From JBBRCE01 sp038205115 (GTDB lineage Bacteria > Planctomycetota > Planctomycetia > Pirellulales > JBBRCE01), in assembly GCA_038205115.1 (NCBI GenBank), contig JBBRCE010000001.1, positions 1 through 64,000 on the forward strand: a stretch of DNA of 64,000 bases. Direction: 5' to 3'. Each line of letters opens with the position of its first letter. The first letter of the stretch is position 1. Both the position numbers and the translations under genes were made by a program. The notes under the pieces are model-generated. The model searched no databases. It was not told where the DNA came from and saw only the letters and a program-made list of their open reading frames with translations. Positions 46,401-54,996 of the stretch are shown here, in pieces.

Positions 46401-47694
46401 AGACTTGCGATTGCGTTGAAGCCGACTGCGGCACGTCGATCCGCTGCACCAGTTCGATCACGGCTTTGATGCCGTCGTCGCGGCCGATCAGCAGCAAGGC
46501 GTTCGGTTTAACCAGCGGCGTAATCGAGACGCGGCCCTGGCGGGTGGAGAGGATTTGCTCGTACATCCGCGTAACCAGCGTTGCCGCTTGTTCGTTGTTG
46601 ATGTTGCGGAGCGGATAGATTTCGATGATCGGCTTGGTCTGCGCGCTGATCGACTCGATCTCGGCGATCAGTTTCTGAACGCGCTCCACGTCTTGCTTGT
46701 GACCGCGGATGATCAGTACGTCGTAAGCTTCCAGATATTCGATCTGTACCGGGCCGATCATCGCGCCTTCTTCTTCGGCGACCGCGACTGGACCCGCGCC
46801 GCCGGCGTTTTCGCCGGCCGCTTGTAGCAGGGCCAACGTCTTTTCGACCGATGGCGCGCCTCTGTCCATCGCAGGCGCTTTTGCATCCGACGCGCCTGCG
46901 GCGATTGCCGCTTGGCCGGTGCGAACAGCCAAGGCGTCACCGTTTTGCACGGCGGCGACGAGCTTATTCATTGGCCCCGCTCCTGTCTTGCGGAGCGTTA
47001 CGATCCGTGTGCTGCGATCGGCGTTGGCCTGTTTGTTATCGAGGCTTTCCATCAGTTTCTGCCAGGGCTCGAGTAGTTTGCTCGGGCCTTCGAGCGTGAC
47101 GGCGCCGGCCACGCGATCGATGGCAACCGTAACCGCGCCGCCGCGGACGTCGATGTTATAAACGGCCACTTCGCCATTGCGCTGCGTGCTGCTGGGCTGT
47201 CGTCCGCTGGCTTCGCGCAGCGCGGCTTCGAACTCCCGCCAATCGGCTTGCCGCAACGTGAACGTCCGCGAGGCAATCACATTAGCGGGCGCACTGGCCG
47301 CCGCGGATTGCAGCGGCGAAGTAACCGCGGGCGCGACGCTGGGAGCAACTGGTACGACGGCCAGCAACTTGCTGATCTGGCCGTGAATGTCTGTGGGAGC
47401 AAACACCAACACTTGCGAAGTGCGGGCGTCCGGCGCCACACGTACATTTGCGTTGCCAGCATATTGCACCTGCAGCTTGGCGACCGTGTCGGCCAGACTG
47501 GCAGCAGGCACGGTGTACGCTTGCAGAATCAACTGTCCGCCGCTGGCAGCGTCGCCCGTGGCGTCGGTGGTCGGCGATTGCGCCACGGTATGATAGACGG
47601 CCAGCGTGAGCAGGGCAGCAATGAGCAATCCCGCCAGCACGGTCGAAGTCCGCGACCGTCGTTGTATTTGTAGCCAGTATTTCATAGTGACCAT
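43480..47694 (-). CDS. Large secretin-family protein (type II/IV secretion, GspD-like)
   Basis: About 1404 residues, twice the usual GspD length. The N-terminus has a membrane or signal helix (about 16-34, TVLAGLLIAALLTLAVYH). Several repeated secretin N-type modules follow (for example VEYLEAYDVLIIRGHKQDVERV, and others with ADPRTNSLLVQA). The secretin homology region spans about 960-1210: RRIDVLSRPQIMTLDN, LGVTPRISPEGLVVMEID, then PVLSEIPLLGNLFRYDN. The C-terminal about 180 residues are Pro/Gln-rich. It would form an outer-membrane channel. No other secretion genes are next to it. The start is 47694; 47685 is an alternative. Confidence 0.85.
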   Translation of the reverse strand: MVTMKYWLQIQRRSRTSTVLAGLLIAALLTLAVYHTVAQSPTTDATGDAASGGQLILQAYTVPAASLADTVAKLQVQYAGNANVRVAPDARTSQVLVFAPTDIHGQISKLLAVVPVAPSVAPAVTSPLQSAAASAPANVIASRTFTLRQADWREFEAALREASGRQPSSTQRNGEVAVYNIDVRGGAVTVAIDRVAGAVTLEGPSKLLEPWQKLMESLDNKQANADRSTRIVTLRKTGAGPMNKLVAAVQNGDALAVRTGQAAIAAGASDAKAPAMDRGAPSVEKTLALLQAAGENAGGAGPVAVAEEEGAMIGPVQIEYLEAYDVLIIRGHKQDVERVQKLIAEIESISAQTKPIIEIYPLRNINNEQAATLVTRMYEQILSTRQGRVSITPLVKPNALLLIGRDDGIKAVIELVQRIDVPQSASTQSQVFQLKSATASSIQGTIQEFFVDRGGLSPRVQVTADPRTNSLLVQAAPRDMQEVELLIKRLDTTTSAAENELRVFKLVNSNSDDQAVLLQSAISGQQGAATARRTGNQQQNQQQNVPGAPAPQQFNPQALAGAVGGTSAAAQSKNPMLRLITIDNRGQKVLKSGILSDVRITSDPRANALLVSAPAESMDLIAALIKQLDQLPSAEAQIKVFTIVNGDAGSLVQMLQNLFGRSGGGQQANQANINPFGAFGGGANIAQVQSASVQGESTIVPLRFSTDTRTNSIVASGTTGDLSVVEAILLRLDDSDVRQRKSIVYRLKNAPANDVAQAINAFLTSERQVNQLSPGLTSPFEQLEREVVVVPEIVSNALIVSATARYFDEIKKIVEQLDERPPMVMIQVLIAQVQLSNNDEFGIELGLQDSVLFDRSLLGNLVTQTTTTTFGNPATTTQSQNIVGATNTPGFNFNNGDPLGNSGSTQAISTAPSTGGQGITNFGVGRTNGTLGFGGLVLSASSENISFLLRALNENRRIDVLSRPQIMTLDNQPAYIQVGQRVPRINSTSTNTNGQTINSVTLDNVGLILGVTPRISPEGLVVMEIDAEKSAVGPEAEGIPISVSANGAVIRSPRIDTTVAQTTVSALSGQTIVLGGLITKSKTGVHRRVPVLSEIPLLGNLFRYDNVVNQRDELLIIMTPRIVRTEQDAELVKQVEASRMNWCLADVIKLHGPSGLRGRNADWTDAETPVIYPDLDPTGRIVVPELILGEPDKDPKDRPRTDGTHSAESLPLPPTPKPQVVRPRIDPSQPQLIIPDGMPTPARPLVTPPRPLTPASTPAFNQDSRQPTPARMPANAASAPAAPDRGPDLPQQASRGGYDPRYSAATQQYSAQPPAANAQAWPTQPAQSAYVQPASAQQPAGGYQAVYQGGYQQPYAPPAAAQATPGNQRAPQQSPPAQAIPSQFSAGGYVAPGTWHDSDMEPRR

Positions 47695-48147
47695 TGCTCG
47701 ATCAGTTGGGAGGGGAACCCAGTTGCTAGCGGCGCGTAGGCACCGATAGAGTTCATGCAGAACGAATAATCGGAATATCTTGCCACGCCATGTAGTAAAA
47801 TCGGCGAAATAGCAAAACATTGCCGATTATGCCGGGGCGACAGCAGCGGCGGACGCAAATTTCGGTTCGCAGCGGCTAATTTTCAGTCATGCTAGGCCGC
47901 ATGAAAATTCTTGCCCGCCGCACCACCGGAGCTGTCTTCCCAGCACGGACAGCGTGGCACGCCAGAATCAGCGTGTTTCAGCGACGGCGGCCGCCGGTTC
48001 ACTTCGGCCGGCATATTTTCTTGGCCAAAAATTGTGTATCGCGAGCAAACCGGTTAAGTTAGACGAAGAGTCGCCGGCCCGATTTGTCGGCAGTAAGGCC
48101 CGAACTCAGCGATACGCATCAATGCTTACACACGGAGAATTCTGACG
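47695..48147. other. Divergent intergenic region
   Basis: About 450 bp between the secretin and the MocA-type gene. No gene, terminator or clear promoter box is seen. It presumably holds both promoters. Confidence 0.5.
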
Positions 48148-49506
48148 ATGAGCGATTCAACTTCTCGCCCCAGCGGTTTGCAGCCGACGCGGCGTGACTT
48201 CATCCGCAACACCTCGGCCATTGCGGCCGCTGGCGCACTTGCTGGCACGCTGGGCATGGGCAGCAATGCTCACGCGGCGGGCGACGATACCATCAAGATC
48301 GCATTGATTGGATGCGGCGGTCGTGGCAGCGGCGCGGTCAAAGACGCTGCCAATGCCGCCAAGGATGCTGGCGTCAAAATCAAGTTGGTCTGCATGGCCG
48401 ACGCGTTCGAAGACCGCTTGGCGAGCAGCCTGAAAACTCTTAAGGGCGAGTTGGGCGATGTCGTCGATGTTGCCAAGGACAAGCAGTTTGTGGGCTTCGA
48501 TGCCTACAAGCAAGCCTTGGATTCCGGCATCGACATGGCATTTTTGGCCACCCCGCCAGGATTTCGGCCCATCCATTTCGAAGCCGCCATTAACGCCGGC
48601 AAAAACGTGTTCATGGAGAAGCCGGTCGCAACCGACGCGGCGGGCGTTCGCAAGGTGTTGGCAGCCGCCAAGGTTGCCAAGGAAAAAAATCTGGCTGTTG
48701 GCGTGGGGCTGCAGCGGCGTCACGAAGCCGGTTACATCGACACGATCAAGCGTTTGCACGACGGGGCGATTGGCGACATTACCTCGATGCGCGCTTATTG
48801 GAACGGCAGCACTCCGTGGTGCCACACGCGTGAAGAGCTGACCAAAAAAGCCGGTCGCGAACTGCCTGAGTTCGAATACCAGATGCGCAATTGGTATTAC
48901 TTCACCTGGATCTGCGGCGATCACATCGTCGAGCAACACATCCACAACCTGGACGTGATCAACTGGCTCAAGGACGGCTACCCGGTCATGGCGCGCGGGA
49001 TGGGCGGTTGCCAGGTTCGCAAAGGCAAGGACTACGGCGAAACGTTCGATCATCACGCCGTGCAGTTCGAATATGCCGATGGTTCGATTTGCTACAGCGA
49101 ATGTCGCCACATTCCCAACACCTGGACCAGCGTGACCGAGCATTGCGTTGGCACCAAGGGCAAGGCCGACATCAGCGCGCACAAAATCAGTGTCGCTGGC
49201 GGCGAAGATTGGAAGTCCAAGGCCAAGGGCAAGAATCCTTACGTCCAGGAACACGAAGACCTGTTCAAGAGCATTGTCGCCGGCAAGCCCAACAACGAAG
49301 CTGAGCGCGGCGCGCTGAGCACCATGACGTCCATTTTTGGTCGCATGGCCACCTACAGTGGCAAGCAACTGAAGTGGGAAGACGCGTTGAACTCCTCCAT
49401 CAGCATCATGCCCACCGCGTTTGCCATGGATGCTCCGCCGACCGTCAAGCCGGGTCCAGACGGCATGTATCCGCAACCGCTGCCAGGTATCACCAAGGTG
49501 GTGTAA
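48148..49506 (+). CDS. Exported Gfo/Idh/MocA oxidoreductase with Tat signal
   Basis: 452 residues. The Tat motif TRRDFIRNT lies at residues 14-22, followed by a hydrophobic signal (TSAIAAAGALAGTLGM). The Rossmann domain begins KIALIGCGGRGSGAV and the catalytic Lys sits in NVFMEKPVATD. The C-terminal domain continues with CGDHIVEQHIHNLDVINWL. Such exported MocA proteins are abundant in planctomycetes and act on sugars or sugar acids. Substrate unknown. A strong terminator follows at 49552. Confidence 0.9.
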   Translation: MSDSTSRPSGLQPTRRDFIRNTSAIAAAGALAGTLGMGSNAHAAGDDTIKIALIGCGGRGSGAVKDAANAAKDAGVKIKLVCMADAFEDRLASSLKTLKGELGDVVDVAKDKQFVGFDAYKQALDSGIDMAFLATPPGFRPIHFEAAINAGKNVFMEKPVATDAAGVRKVLAAAKVAKEKNLAVGVGLQRRHEAGYIDTIKRLHDGAIGDITSMRAYWNGSTPWCHTREELTKKAGRELPEFEYQMRNWYYFTWICGDHIVEQHIHNLDVINWLKDGYPVMARGMGGCQVRKGKDYGETFDHHAVQFEYADGSICYSECRHIPNTWTSVTEHCVGTKGKADISAHKISVAGGEDWKSKAKGKNPYVQEHEDLFKSIVAGKPNNEAERGALSTMTSIFGRMATYSGKQLKWEDALNSSISIMPTAFAMDAPPTVKPGPDGMYPQPLPGITKVV

Positions 49507-49551
49507 CTGGCGGCAATTTCCGCTCAGGCGGAATCGATTTTTCAAACTCAA

Positions 49552-49590
49552 ACCGGTTGCCAGCCATTGTGCTGGCAGCCGGTTTTTTTT
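49552..49590 (+). terminator. Terminator of the exported MocA gene
   Basis: Stem arms ACCGGTTGCCAGC and GCTGGCAGCCGGT (one mismatch) with a 6-nt loop, followed by eight T. Confidence 0.9.
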
Positions 49591-49641
49591 GTTATCCTGT
49601 TTCAATTGCTTTCTCGCGGCGCGCTTCCGGAAAATCAGGCC

Positions 49642-50709
49642 ATGCTGATCGTCGATGCCCATCTCGATCTGGCGATGAACGCGCTGGATTGGAATCGCGA
49701 TTTGACCCGCCCGCTGCAAGAAATCCGCACGCGCGAGGCGCAACTGCGCGACAAGCCCGACCGCGGCAACGGCACGGTTTGCTTGCCGGAAATGCGTCGC
49801 GGCAAAGTTGGCCTGTGCGTGGCCACGCTGATCGAACGTTACGTCAAGCCGGGCAACAAGCTGCCGGGTTCGCATAGTCCGGAAATTGCCTGGGCCAAGA
49901 CGCAGGGACAACTCGCCTGGTATCGCGCCATGGAAGACGCGGGGCAAATGGTGCAAATCGTCGACGCCCGGCAATTGCAACAGCACGTGACGCTGTGGCA
50001 AAACGATCCGCCCGTAGATGCCCCCATCGGTTACATCCTCAGCCTCGAAGGCGCGGATTCGATCCGTTCTCCGCGACACTTGCAGCGCGCTTACGAGCAA
50101 GGCTTGCGCGCCATCGGACCGGCGCACTACGGACAGGGCACCTACGCCCAAGGTACGCACGCCACGGGTGGATTGGGCGCGATCGGCCGCGACTTGCTCC
50201 GCGAGATCGACCGCTTGGGCATGATTCTCGATGCCACGCATTTGTGCGACGATAGCTTTTGGGAAACGCTGGAACATTTTCATGGCCCGGTGTGGGCCAG
50301 CCATAACAATTGCCGTGCGCTGGTGCCTGATACGCGGCAATTGAGCGACGAGCAAATCCGCGCCCTGGTGGCGCGCGGCGCGGTGATTGGCGCGCCGCTC
50401 GACGCTTGGATGATGACGCCCGGTTGGATTCGCGGGCAGACCACGCCGCAATCGGCCGGCGTGACACTCAACACCATGATCGATCACATCGACCATATCT
50501 GCCAGTTGGTCGGCAAAACACAGCACGTGGCGATTGGCACAGACCTCGACGGCGCGTTCGGCCGCGAGCAATGCCCAAGTGATTTGAATTCGATTGCCGA
50601 TCTGGCGACGCTGCCTCGGCTTTTGGGCGCTCGCGGTTTTTCAGCGAGCGACGTAGCACTTATCATGCACGGCAATTGGTTGCGATTTTTAAGCGACGCC
50701 TGGCAATGA
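49642..50709 (+). CDS. Membrane-dipeptidase-type (M19) peptidase
   Basis: 355 residues. The zinc-site motifs of M19 renal dipeptidases are present: VDAHLDLAM, YILSLEGADSI, LDATHLCDDSFW, VWASHNNCRAL and GTDLDGAFG. It splits dipeptides (often D-containing) in cell-wall or peptide turnover. No signal peptide is visible, so it may act in the cytosol. The ATG at 49642 fits the family start. Following genes are on the other strand. Confidence 0.9.
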   Translation: MLIVDAHLDLAMNALDWNRDLTRPLQEIRTREAQLRDKPDRGNGTVCLPEMRRGKVGLCVATLIERYVKPGNKLPGSHSPEIAWAKTQGQLAWYRAMEDAGQMVQIVDARQLQQHVTLWQNDPPVDAPIGYILSLEGADSIRSPRHLQRAYEQGLRAIGPAHYGQGTYAQGTHATGGLGAIGRDLLREIDRLGMILDATHLCDDSFWETLEHFHGPVWASHNNCRALVPDTRQLSDEQIRALVARGAVIGAPLDAWMMTPGWIRGQTTPQSAGVTLNTMIDHIDHICQLVGKTQHVAIGTDLDGAFGREQCPSDLNSIADLATLPRLLGARGFSASDVALIMHGNWLRFLSDAWQ

Positions 50710-50743
50710 GCCGACGATCAGCGAACCGACGGTCGGCCGATTT

Positions 50744-51424
50744 TTACAACCGCTTAAAACTACGGTAATGGTCGGGCGTGTACCAAAACTCCCCGCCTTT
50801 TCCCGTAATTACGCGCTGCGGTCCTGGCCCCGACAACTTGGGCGTGGGATGCACAAACTCATGGTAATAGCCATCATCGTGGCCTGGCAGGCGGCCCTCG
50901 CGATTCTGAAACACGATGCCATCATCGCGAAATTTCAGAAGTTTTCCGTTCTTGATTCGCTCAATCGTTGGCGTTAAGTCCACTGCGCCGGTGTAGACCA
51001 CGTCGCCATCGAGGTTCTTGATCGAAACATTCGAGACGCGGTAGGACTTCTCGTCCGCCGACTTCTCGTCGCTGGCGCGCGGTTCGACATTCGGCTTGCT
51101 GAGGCTCGGTTTGGCAGGACGATCGGCCGATTTTTTGGGCGCGGGATCGGCCGTAGGCGTATCTGCGTTGGGCAACGCGTTGGGTTCGGCGGCGTCCGAC
51201 GGCTTGCCGTTGCGCTCGATTGGTGGCTTGGATTGTTGCGGAGCAGGCGGTTTGGTTTCGTGCTGCGCGATGGTTGCCGAGTCGGACTTATTTTGCGGAG
51301 GCGGGCTGTTCCGCGACGACCAATATTGCAACGCCCCGAACACGCACAAAATGAGAATCAGCGCCACGTATTTGCGTGGCGAGAGTTGCGATGTGCCAGC
51401 AGGCGGCGAATTTTGGTCAGACAT
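50744..51424 (-). CDS. Membrane-anchored N1/T1 (barnase-like) ribonuclease
   Basis: 226 residues. A membrane helix lies at about 19-36 (YVALILILCVFGALQYW), then a long Pro/Lys/Ala-rich linker (about 40-125). The catalytic microbial RNase domain (about 128-226) has the three key residues Glu189 in YYHEFV, Arg204 in PQRVITG and His219 in TPDHYRSF, as in barnase (Glu, Arg, His). Activity: cleavage of single-stranded RNA at guanosines. The catalytic part probably faces the outside of the inner membrane. No barstar-like inhibitor gene is adjacent. Divergent from lysS. Confidence 0.85.
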   Translation of the reverse strand: MSDQNSPPAGTSQLSPRKYVALILILCVFGALQYWSSRNSPPPQNKSDSATIAQHETKPPAPQQSKPPIERNGKPSDAAEPNALPNADTPTADPAPKKSADRPAKPSLSKPNVEPRASDEKSADEKSYRVSNVSIKNLDGDVVYTGAVDLTPTIERIKNGKLLKFRDDGIVFQNREGRLPGHDDGYYHEFVHPTPKLSGPGPQRVITGKGGEFWYTPDHYRSFKRL

Positions 51425-51756
51425 GGAAAAGCTCAACGCAGAAATACCGTGGGACAAAGCAACTTTTGGCATACAGGCAGCCGGTACAGCAATGCGACGA
51501 CTTGCTAGCCCGCACCACTAACTTCGTATTTATCTTACTCCAATGCAATCGCAGCCAAGTCCAATCGCTACCAGACGCGGGCCATTTTCGCTGGTTGGCT
51601 CGCAGTGCTCAAGTACACCGCCATACTCCGATTCTCCGCAGTGCCCCGACTGACATTGACCCCTGCTTGACTTTCACTAAAATATTGCGACTGCTCAAGT
51701 TAAATTCGCTATTCCGAGATTTCGCCGCCTCCCACTTCGCGGCTTCGCCGCTGAAC

Positions 51757-53271
51757 ATGTCCAACGACCCCGTTTCGCCTACGCCAGAAGTCAGTCCGAG
51801 CGAGCTCGAAGCGGCCCGTCGTAAAAAGTTGCAACGCCTGGAAGAATTGGGCGTGGATCCGTGGGGGCAGCGGTTTGACGATCATCAATCGATTGCCGGA
51901 ATTCGCAATCGCGCGGCTGAGATCGTGACCGAACCGGCCGATGACGGCAAGCAACCGCATCAGCGCGGCCCCAAAGTTCGCGCGGCCGGCCGAATAGTCT
52001 TGCTGCGCGATGGCGGCAAGCTGGTTTTTCTTGACATTCGCGATTGGTCCGGCCAAGTGCAAGTGATGCTGGGCAAAAAACAGGTTGGCGAGCTGGGCTG
52101 GGAAACCGCCCGTTGCCTGGATCTGGGCGATATCATCGGCATCGAAGGCGAATTTAAGAACACACAAAAAGGCGAGCCCACCATCTTTGCCGAAAAGTTG
52201 GTGTTCCTCTCCAAATCGATCGAGACGCCGCCCGATAAGCATCATGGCATTGTCGATCCGGAATTGCGTCAGCGGATGCGTTACGTGGATTTGGTCCATA
52301 CCGACGGCGCGTTGGCGCGGTTTTTGAATCGCACCAAGATCGTGCAATCCATTCGCCACACCCTGGCCGGCGAGCGGTTTGTGGAAATTGAGGGCCCCAC
52401 GCTGCATAGCATTGCTGGCGGCGCGGCCGCGCGACCTTTCAAAACGCATCACAACGCGCTCGATATGCCGCTGTTCATGCGAATTGCGCTGGAACTGCAT
52501 CTCAAGCGGTTGCTGGTCGGCGGCATCGAACGCGTGTACGAACTGGGCCGTGTGTATCGGAACGAAGGCGTCAGCCCGCGCCACAATCCCGAATTTACGA
52601 TGCTTGAGGCCTATCAGGCTTACGGCGATTATCGCACGATGATGGACCTCACCGAGGAAATCATCGTCGACGCGATCGCCGCCACCGGTCAGCAAACCGT
52701 GCTGGCCTGGGGCGATAAGACCATCGACTTTACGCCGCCCTTCCAGCGCGCCACGTACGACGAACTGTTCGAGCGGCACACCGGCTTGTCTGCCACAGAC
52801 GCCACAGGCATTGCCAAGTTGGCCGAGCAGATCGGCTTCAGCACCGACGGCAAACATCCGGACGTGATCAAAAGTGAAGTCTTCGAAGAAAAAGTCGAAG
52901 ACGCGTTGGTCGGCCCGATCTTCGTCACCGATTATCCGGCCAGCATTTGCCCGTTGACCAAACGGAAGCGAGAGAATCCCGCGGTCGCCGAACGTTTTGA
53001 ACTCTTTGTGCATGGCATGGAAGTCGCCAACGCCTATACGGAACTCAACGACCCGGACTTGCAAGAACAATTGTTTCGCACGCAACTCGGCGGTCAAAAA
53101 GAAGAAGATTCGATGGCCAAGATGGATCACGATTTCATCAAGGCGTTGCGTCACGGTATGCCGCCGGCCGGCGGCCTGGGCATTGGCATCGACCGCCTGG
53201 TGATGTTGCTGACGAACGCGCAGACCATACGGGATGTGATTTTGTTTCCGTTGTTGCGCGACGTGCATTAG
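51757..53271 (+). CDS. lysS: Lysine--tRNA ligase, class II
   Basis: 504 residues. An OB-fold anticodon-binding domain (about 60-170) comes first, with LFLDIRDWSGQVQVM-like core. The class II catalytic domain follows: motif 1 near VEIEGPTLHSIAGGAAARPF, motif 2 VYRNEGVSPRHNPEFTMLEAYQAY and motif 3 GLGIGIDRLVMLL. It charges tRNA-Lys; cytosolic. The frame opens upstream to 51376, but those residues do not belong. The ABC permease gene follows 108 nt later. Confidence 0.97.
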   Translation: MSNDPVSPTPEVSPSELEAARRKKLQRLEELGVDPWGQRFDDHQSIAGIRNRAAEIVTEPADDGKQPHQRGPKVRAAGRIVLLRDGGKLVFLDIRDWSGQVQVMLGKKQVGELGWETARCLDLGDIIGIEGEFKNTQKGEPTIFAEKLVFLSKSIETPPDKHHGIVDPELRQRMRYVDLVHTDGALARFLNRTKIVQSIRHTLAGERFVEIEGPTLHSIAGGAAARPFKTHHNALDMPLFMRIALELHLKRLLVGGIERVYELGRVYRNEGVSPRHNPEFTMLEAYQAYGDYRTMMDLTEEIIVDAIAATGQQTVLAWGDKTIDFTPPFQRATYDELFERHTGLSATDATGIAKLAEQIGFSTDGKHPDVIKSEVFEEKVEDALVGPIFVTDYPASICPLTKRKRENPAVAERFELFVHGMEVANAYTELNDPDLQEQLFRTQLGGQKEEDSMAKMDHDFIKALRHGMPPAGGLGIGIDRLVMLLTNAQTIRDVILFPLLRDVH

Positions 53272-53379
53272 ACAAGTCATTTCGGTTGACGGATGAGTTG
53301 GACGCGGTCGGACGGTTTTTGAAAATTGTCATGCAACGGATGCATGACCTGTAGGACTCTTGTTGCCAAAGGATTGGCC

Positions 53380-54996
53380 ATGTATAAGTTGCTGCTCTGC
53401 TGGCGGTATTTGCGAACGCGCTATATCGCCCTGGCTTCAGTCATCAGCGTGATGCTGGGCGTGGCCACCATGATTTTGGTCAACAGCGTCATGGCCGGTT
53501 TCGCGCATGAAATGCGAGACCGCATCCACGGCATCCTTTCCGATCTGGTGTTCGAGTCGCATAGCTTGGAAGGCTTCCGCGATCCGCAATGGCATATGGA
53601 TCAAATTCGGCAGATTGCGGGCGACGACATCGCCGGCATGACGGCCACCGTCCATGTGCCGGCCATGCTCAGCTTCCAGGTCCGCGGTCAATGGATCACG
53701 CGACAAATTACGCTGATCGGCGTAGACGAACACACGCACTCCAGCGTCAGCGACTTTGGCAAATTCTTGCAGCATCCCGACAATCAAAAAGAACTTAGCT
53801 TTTTGCTGCGTGAAAACGGTTATAGCAATCACGGCAGCGATCCGAACGCCACAGGCGTCGTGCGTCCCGGCGCGGAGCGTTGGGGCTGGGATTATCGACG
53901 CAATCGGGCCATGTGGGAAAAAAGCGTCCGCGAATCGCAAGCGCAAATCGCCGCGCCGGCCGCGCCCAGCGACCAGCGCGTGCCGCGCCAACCAGGCGCC
54001 GCTGCGCAAAACGCTCCGCCGTCCGCCACCGCCGACGATCCGCTGGCCGGCGCCGCACGTTCGGCAAACACCGACGCCGCGCCCGTCGATCCATTTCAGC
54101 AACATCAACCGCAGGGCACCGTGTTCGACTCCAGCAAAGATCAACATTGCGGCATCGTGCTGGGCATCGCGCTGTCGGCCATTCGCAGTCACGACGGCGT
54201 CGATCATTTTTTGGTTGTGCCCGGCGATGATGTCAAAATTTCGTTCCCCACGGCAGGCACTCCGCCCAAGATTGCCAACGACAACTTCACGGTGGTCGAT
54301 TTTTACGAAAGCAAAATGAGCGAGTACGATTCGAACTTTGTCTTCGTGCCCATCCGCCGCCTGCAAGAACTGCGCGGCATGATCGATCCTTCGTCGGACA
54401 CGGGCTTCGCCACGTCGATCCAAATCAAAACCAAGCCCGGCGTCGATGCGCAAAAAGTTCGCGATAAAATCCGCGCCGCCTTCACGCCCGAACTGTACGG
54501 CGTATACACCTGGCAGGACAAGCAAGGTCCGCTGCTTTCGGCCGTACAAATGGAAACCTCCGTCCTGAATATCCTGCTGTTCAACGTGATTGCCGTGTCG
54601 GGGTTTGGCATTCTGGCGATCTTCTTCATGATCGTGGTCGAAAAAACCCGCGACGTGGGCGTGCTCAAATCGTTGGGTGCTTCCAGTCGCGGAGTGCTCA
54701 GCATCTTTTTGACCTACGGTATGTCGCTGGGCGCGGTGGGCGCCGGATCCGGCATGCTGCTGGGACTGCTGTTGGTTCGCTACCTCGATAAAATTCGCGT
54801 GCTGATCGAATGGATTACCGGCGAGCGGGTTTTCGATCCGGCGATTTACTACTTCTATAAAATCCCGACCATCGTCGATCCGTTTACGGTTGGCTGGATT
54901 GTGTCCGGGGCGTTGATTATTGCCGTGCTGGCCAGCGTGTTGCCGGCACTTCGCGCCGCAAAACTTCATCCGGTGGAGGCCTTACGCTATGAGTGA
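53380..54996 (+). CDS. ABC transporter permease, LolC/E type
   Basis: 538 residues of the LolCE/FtsX (MacB-type) permease family: N-terminal helix (about 15-40, YIALASVISVMLGVATMILV), a large extracytoplasmic domain and a C-terminal three-helix bundle (about 400-535, with FNVIAVSGFGILAIFFMIV, GMSLGAVGAGSGMLLGLLLV, IVSGALIIAVLASVLPAL). An unusual Ala/Pro/Gln-rich insert lies about 185-245. The AAGGATTGG ribosome site favours ATG 53380. It overlaps the ATPase gene by 8 nt. Function: lipoprotein sorting or export. Confidence 0.9.
   Translation: MYKLLLCWRYLRTRYIALASVISVMLGVATMILVNSVMAGFAHEMRDRIHGILSDLVFESHSLEGFRDPQWHMDQIRQIAGDDIAGMTATVHVPAMLSFQVRGQWITRQITLIGVDEHTHSSVSDFGKFLQHPDNQKELSFLLRENGYSNHGSDPNATGVVRPGAERWGWDYRRNRAMWEKSVRESQAQIAAPAAPSDQRVPRQPGAAAQNAPPSATADDPLAGAARSANTDAAPVDPFQQHQPQGTVFDSSKDQHCGIVLGIALSAIRSHDGVDHFLVVPGDDVKISFPTAGTPPKIANDNFTVVDFYESKMSEYDSNFVFVPIRRLQELRGMIDPSSDTGFATSIQIKTKPGVDAQKVRDKIRAAFTPELYGVYTWQDKQGPLLSAVQMETSVLNILLFNVIAVSGFGILAIFFMIVVEKTRDVGVLKSLGASSRGVLSIFLTYGMSLGAVGAGSGMLLGLLLVRYLDKIRVLIEWITGERVFDPAIYYFYKIPTIVDPFTVGWIVSGALIIAVLASVLPALRAAKLHPVEALRYE

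Noticed and set aside
48157..50571. 804-codon frame on the minus strand
   Set aside because: Antisense of the exported MocA enzyme and the dipeptidase.
51709..53280. 523-codon frame on the minus strand
   Set aside because: Antisense of lysS.
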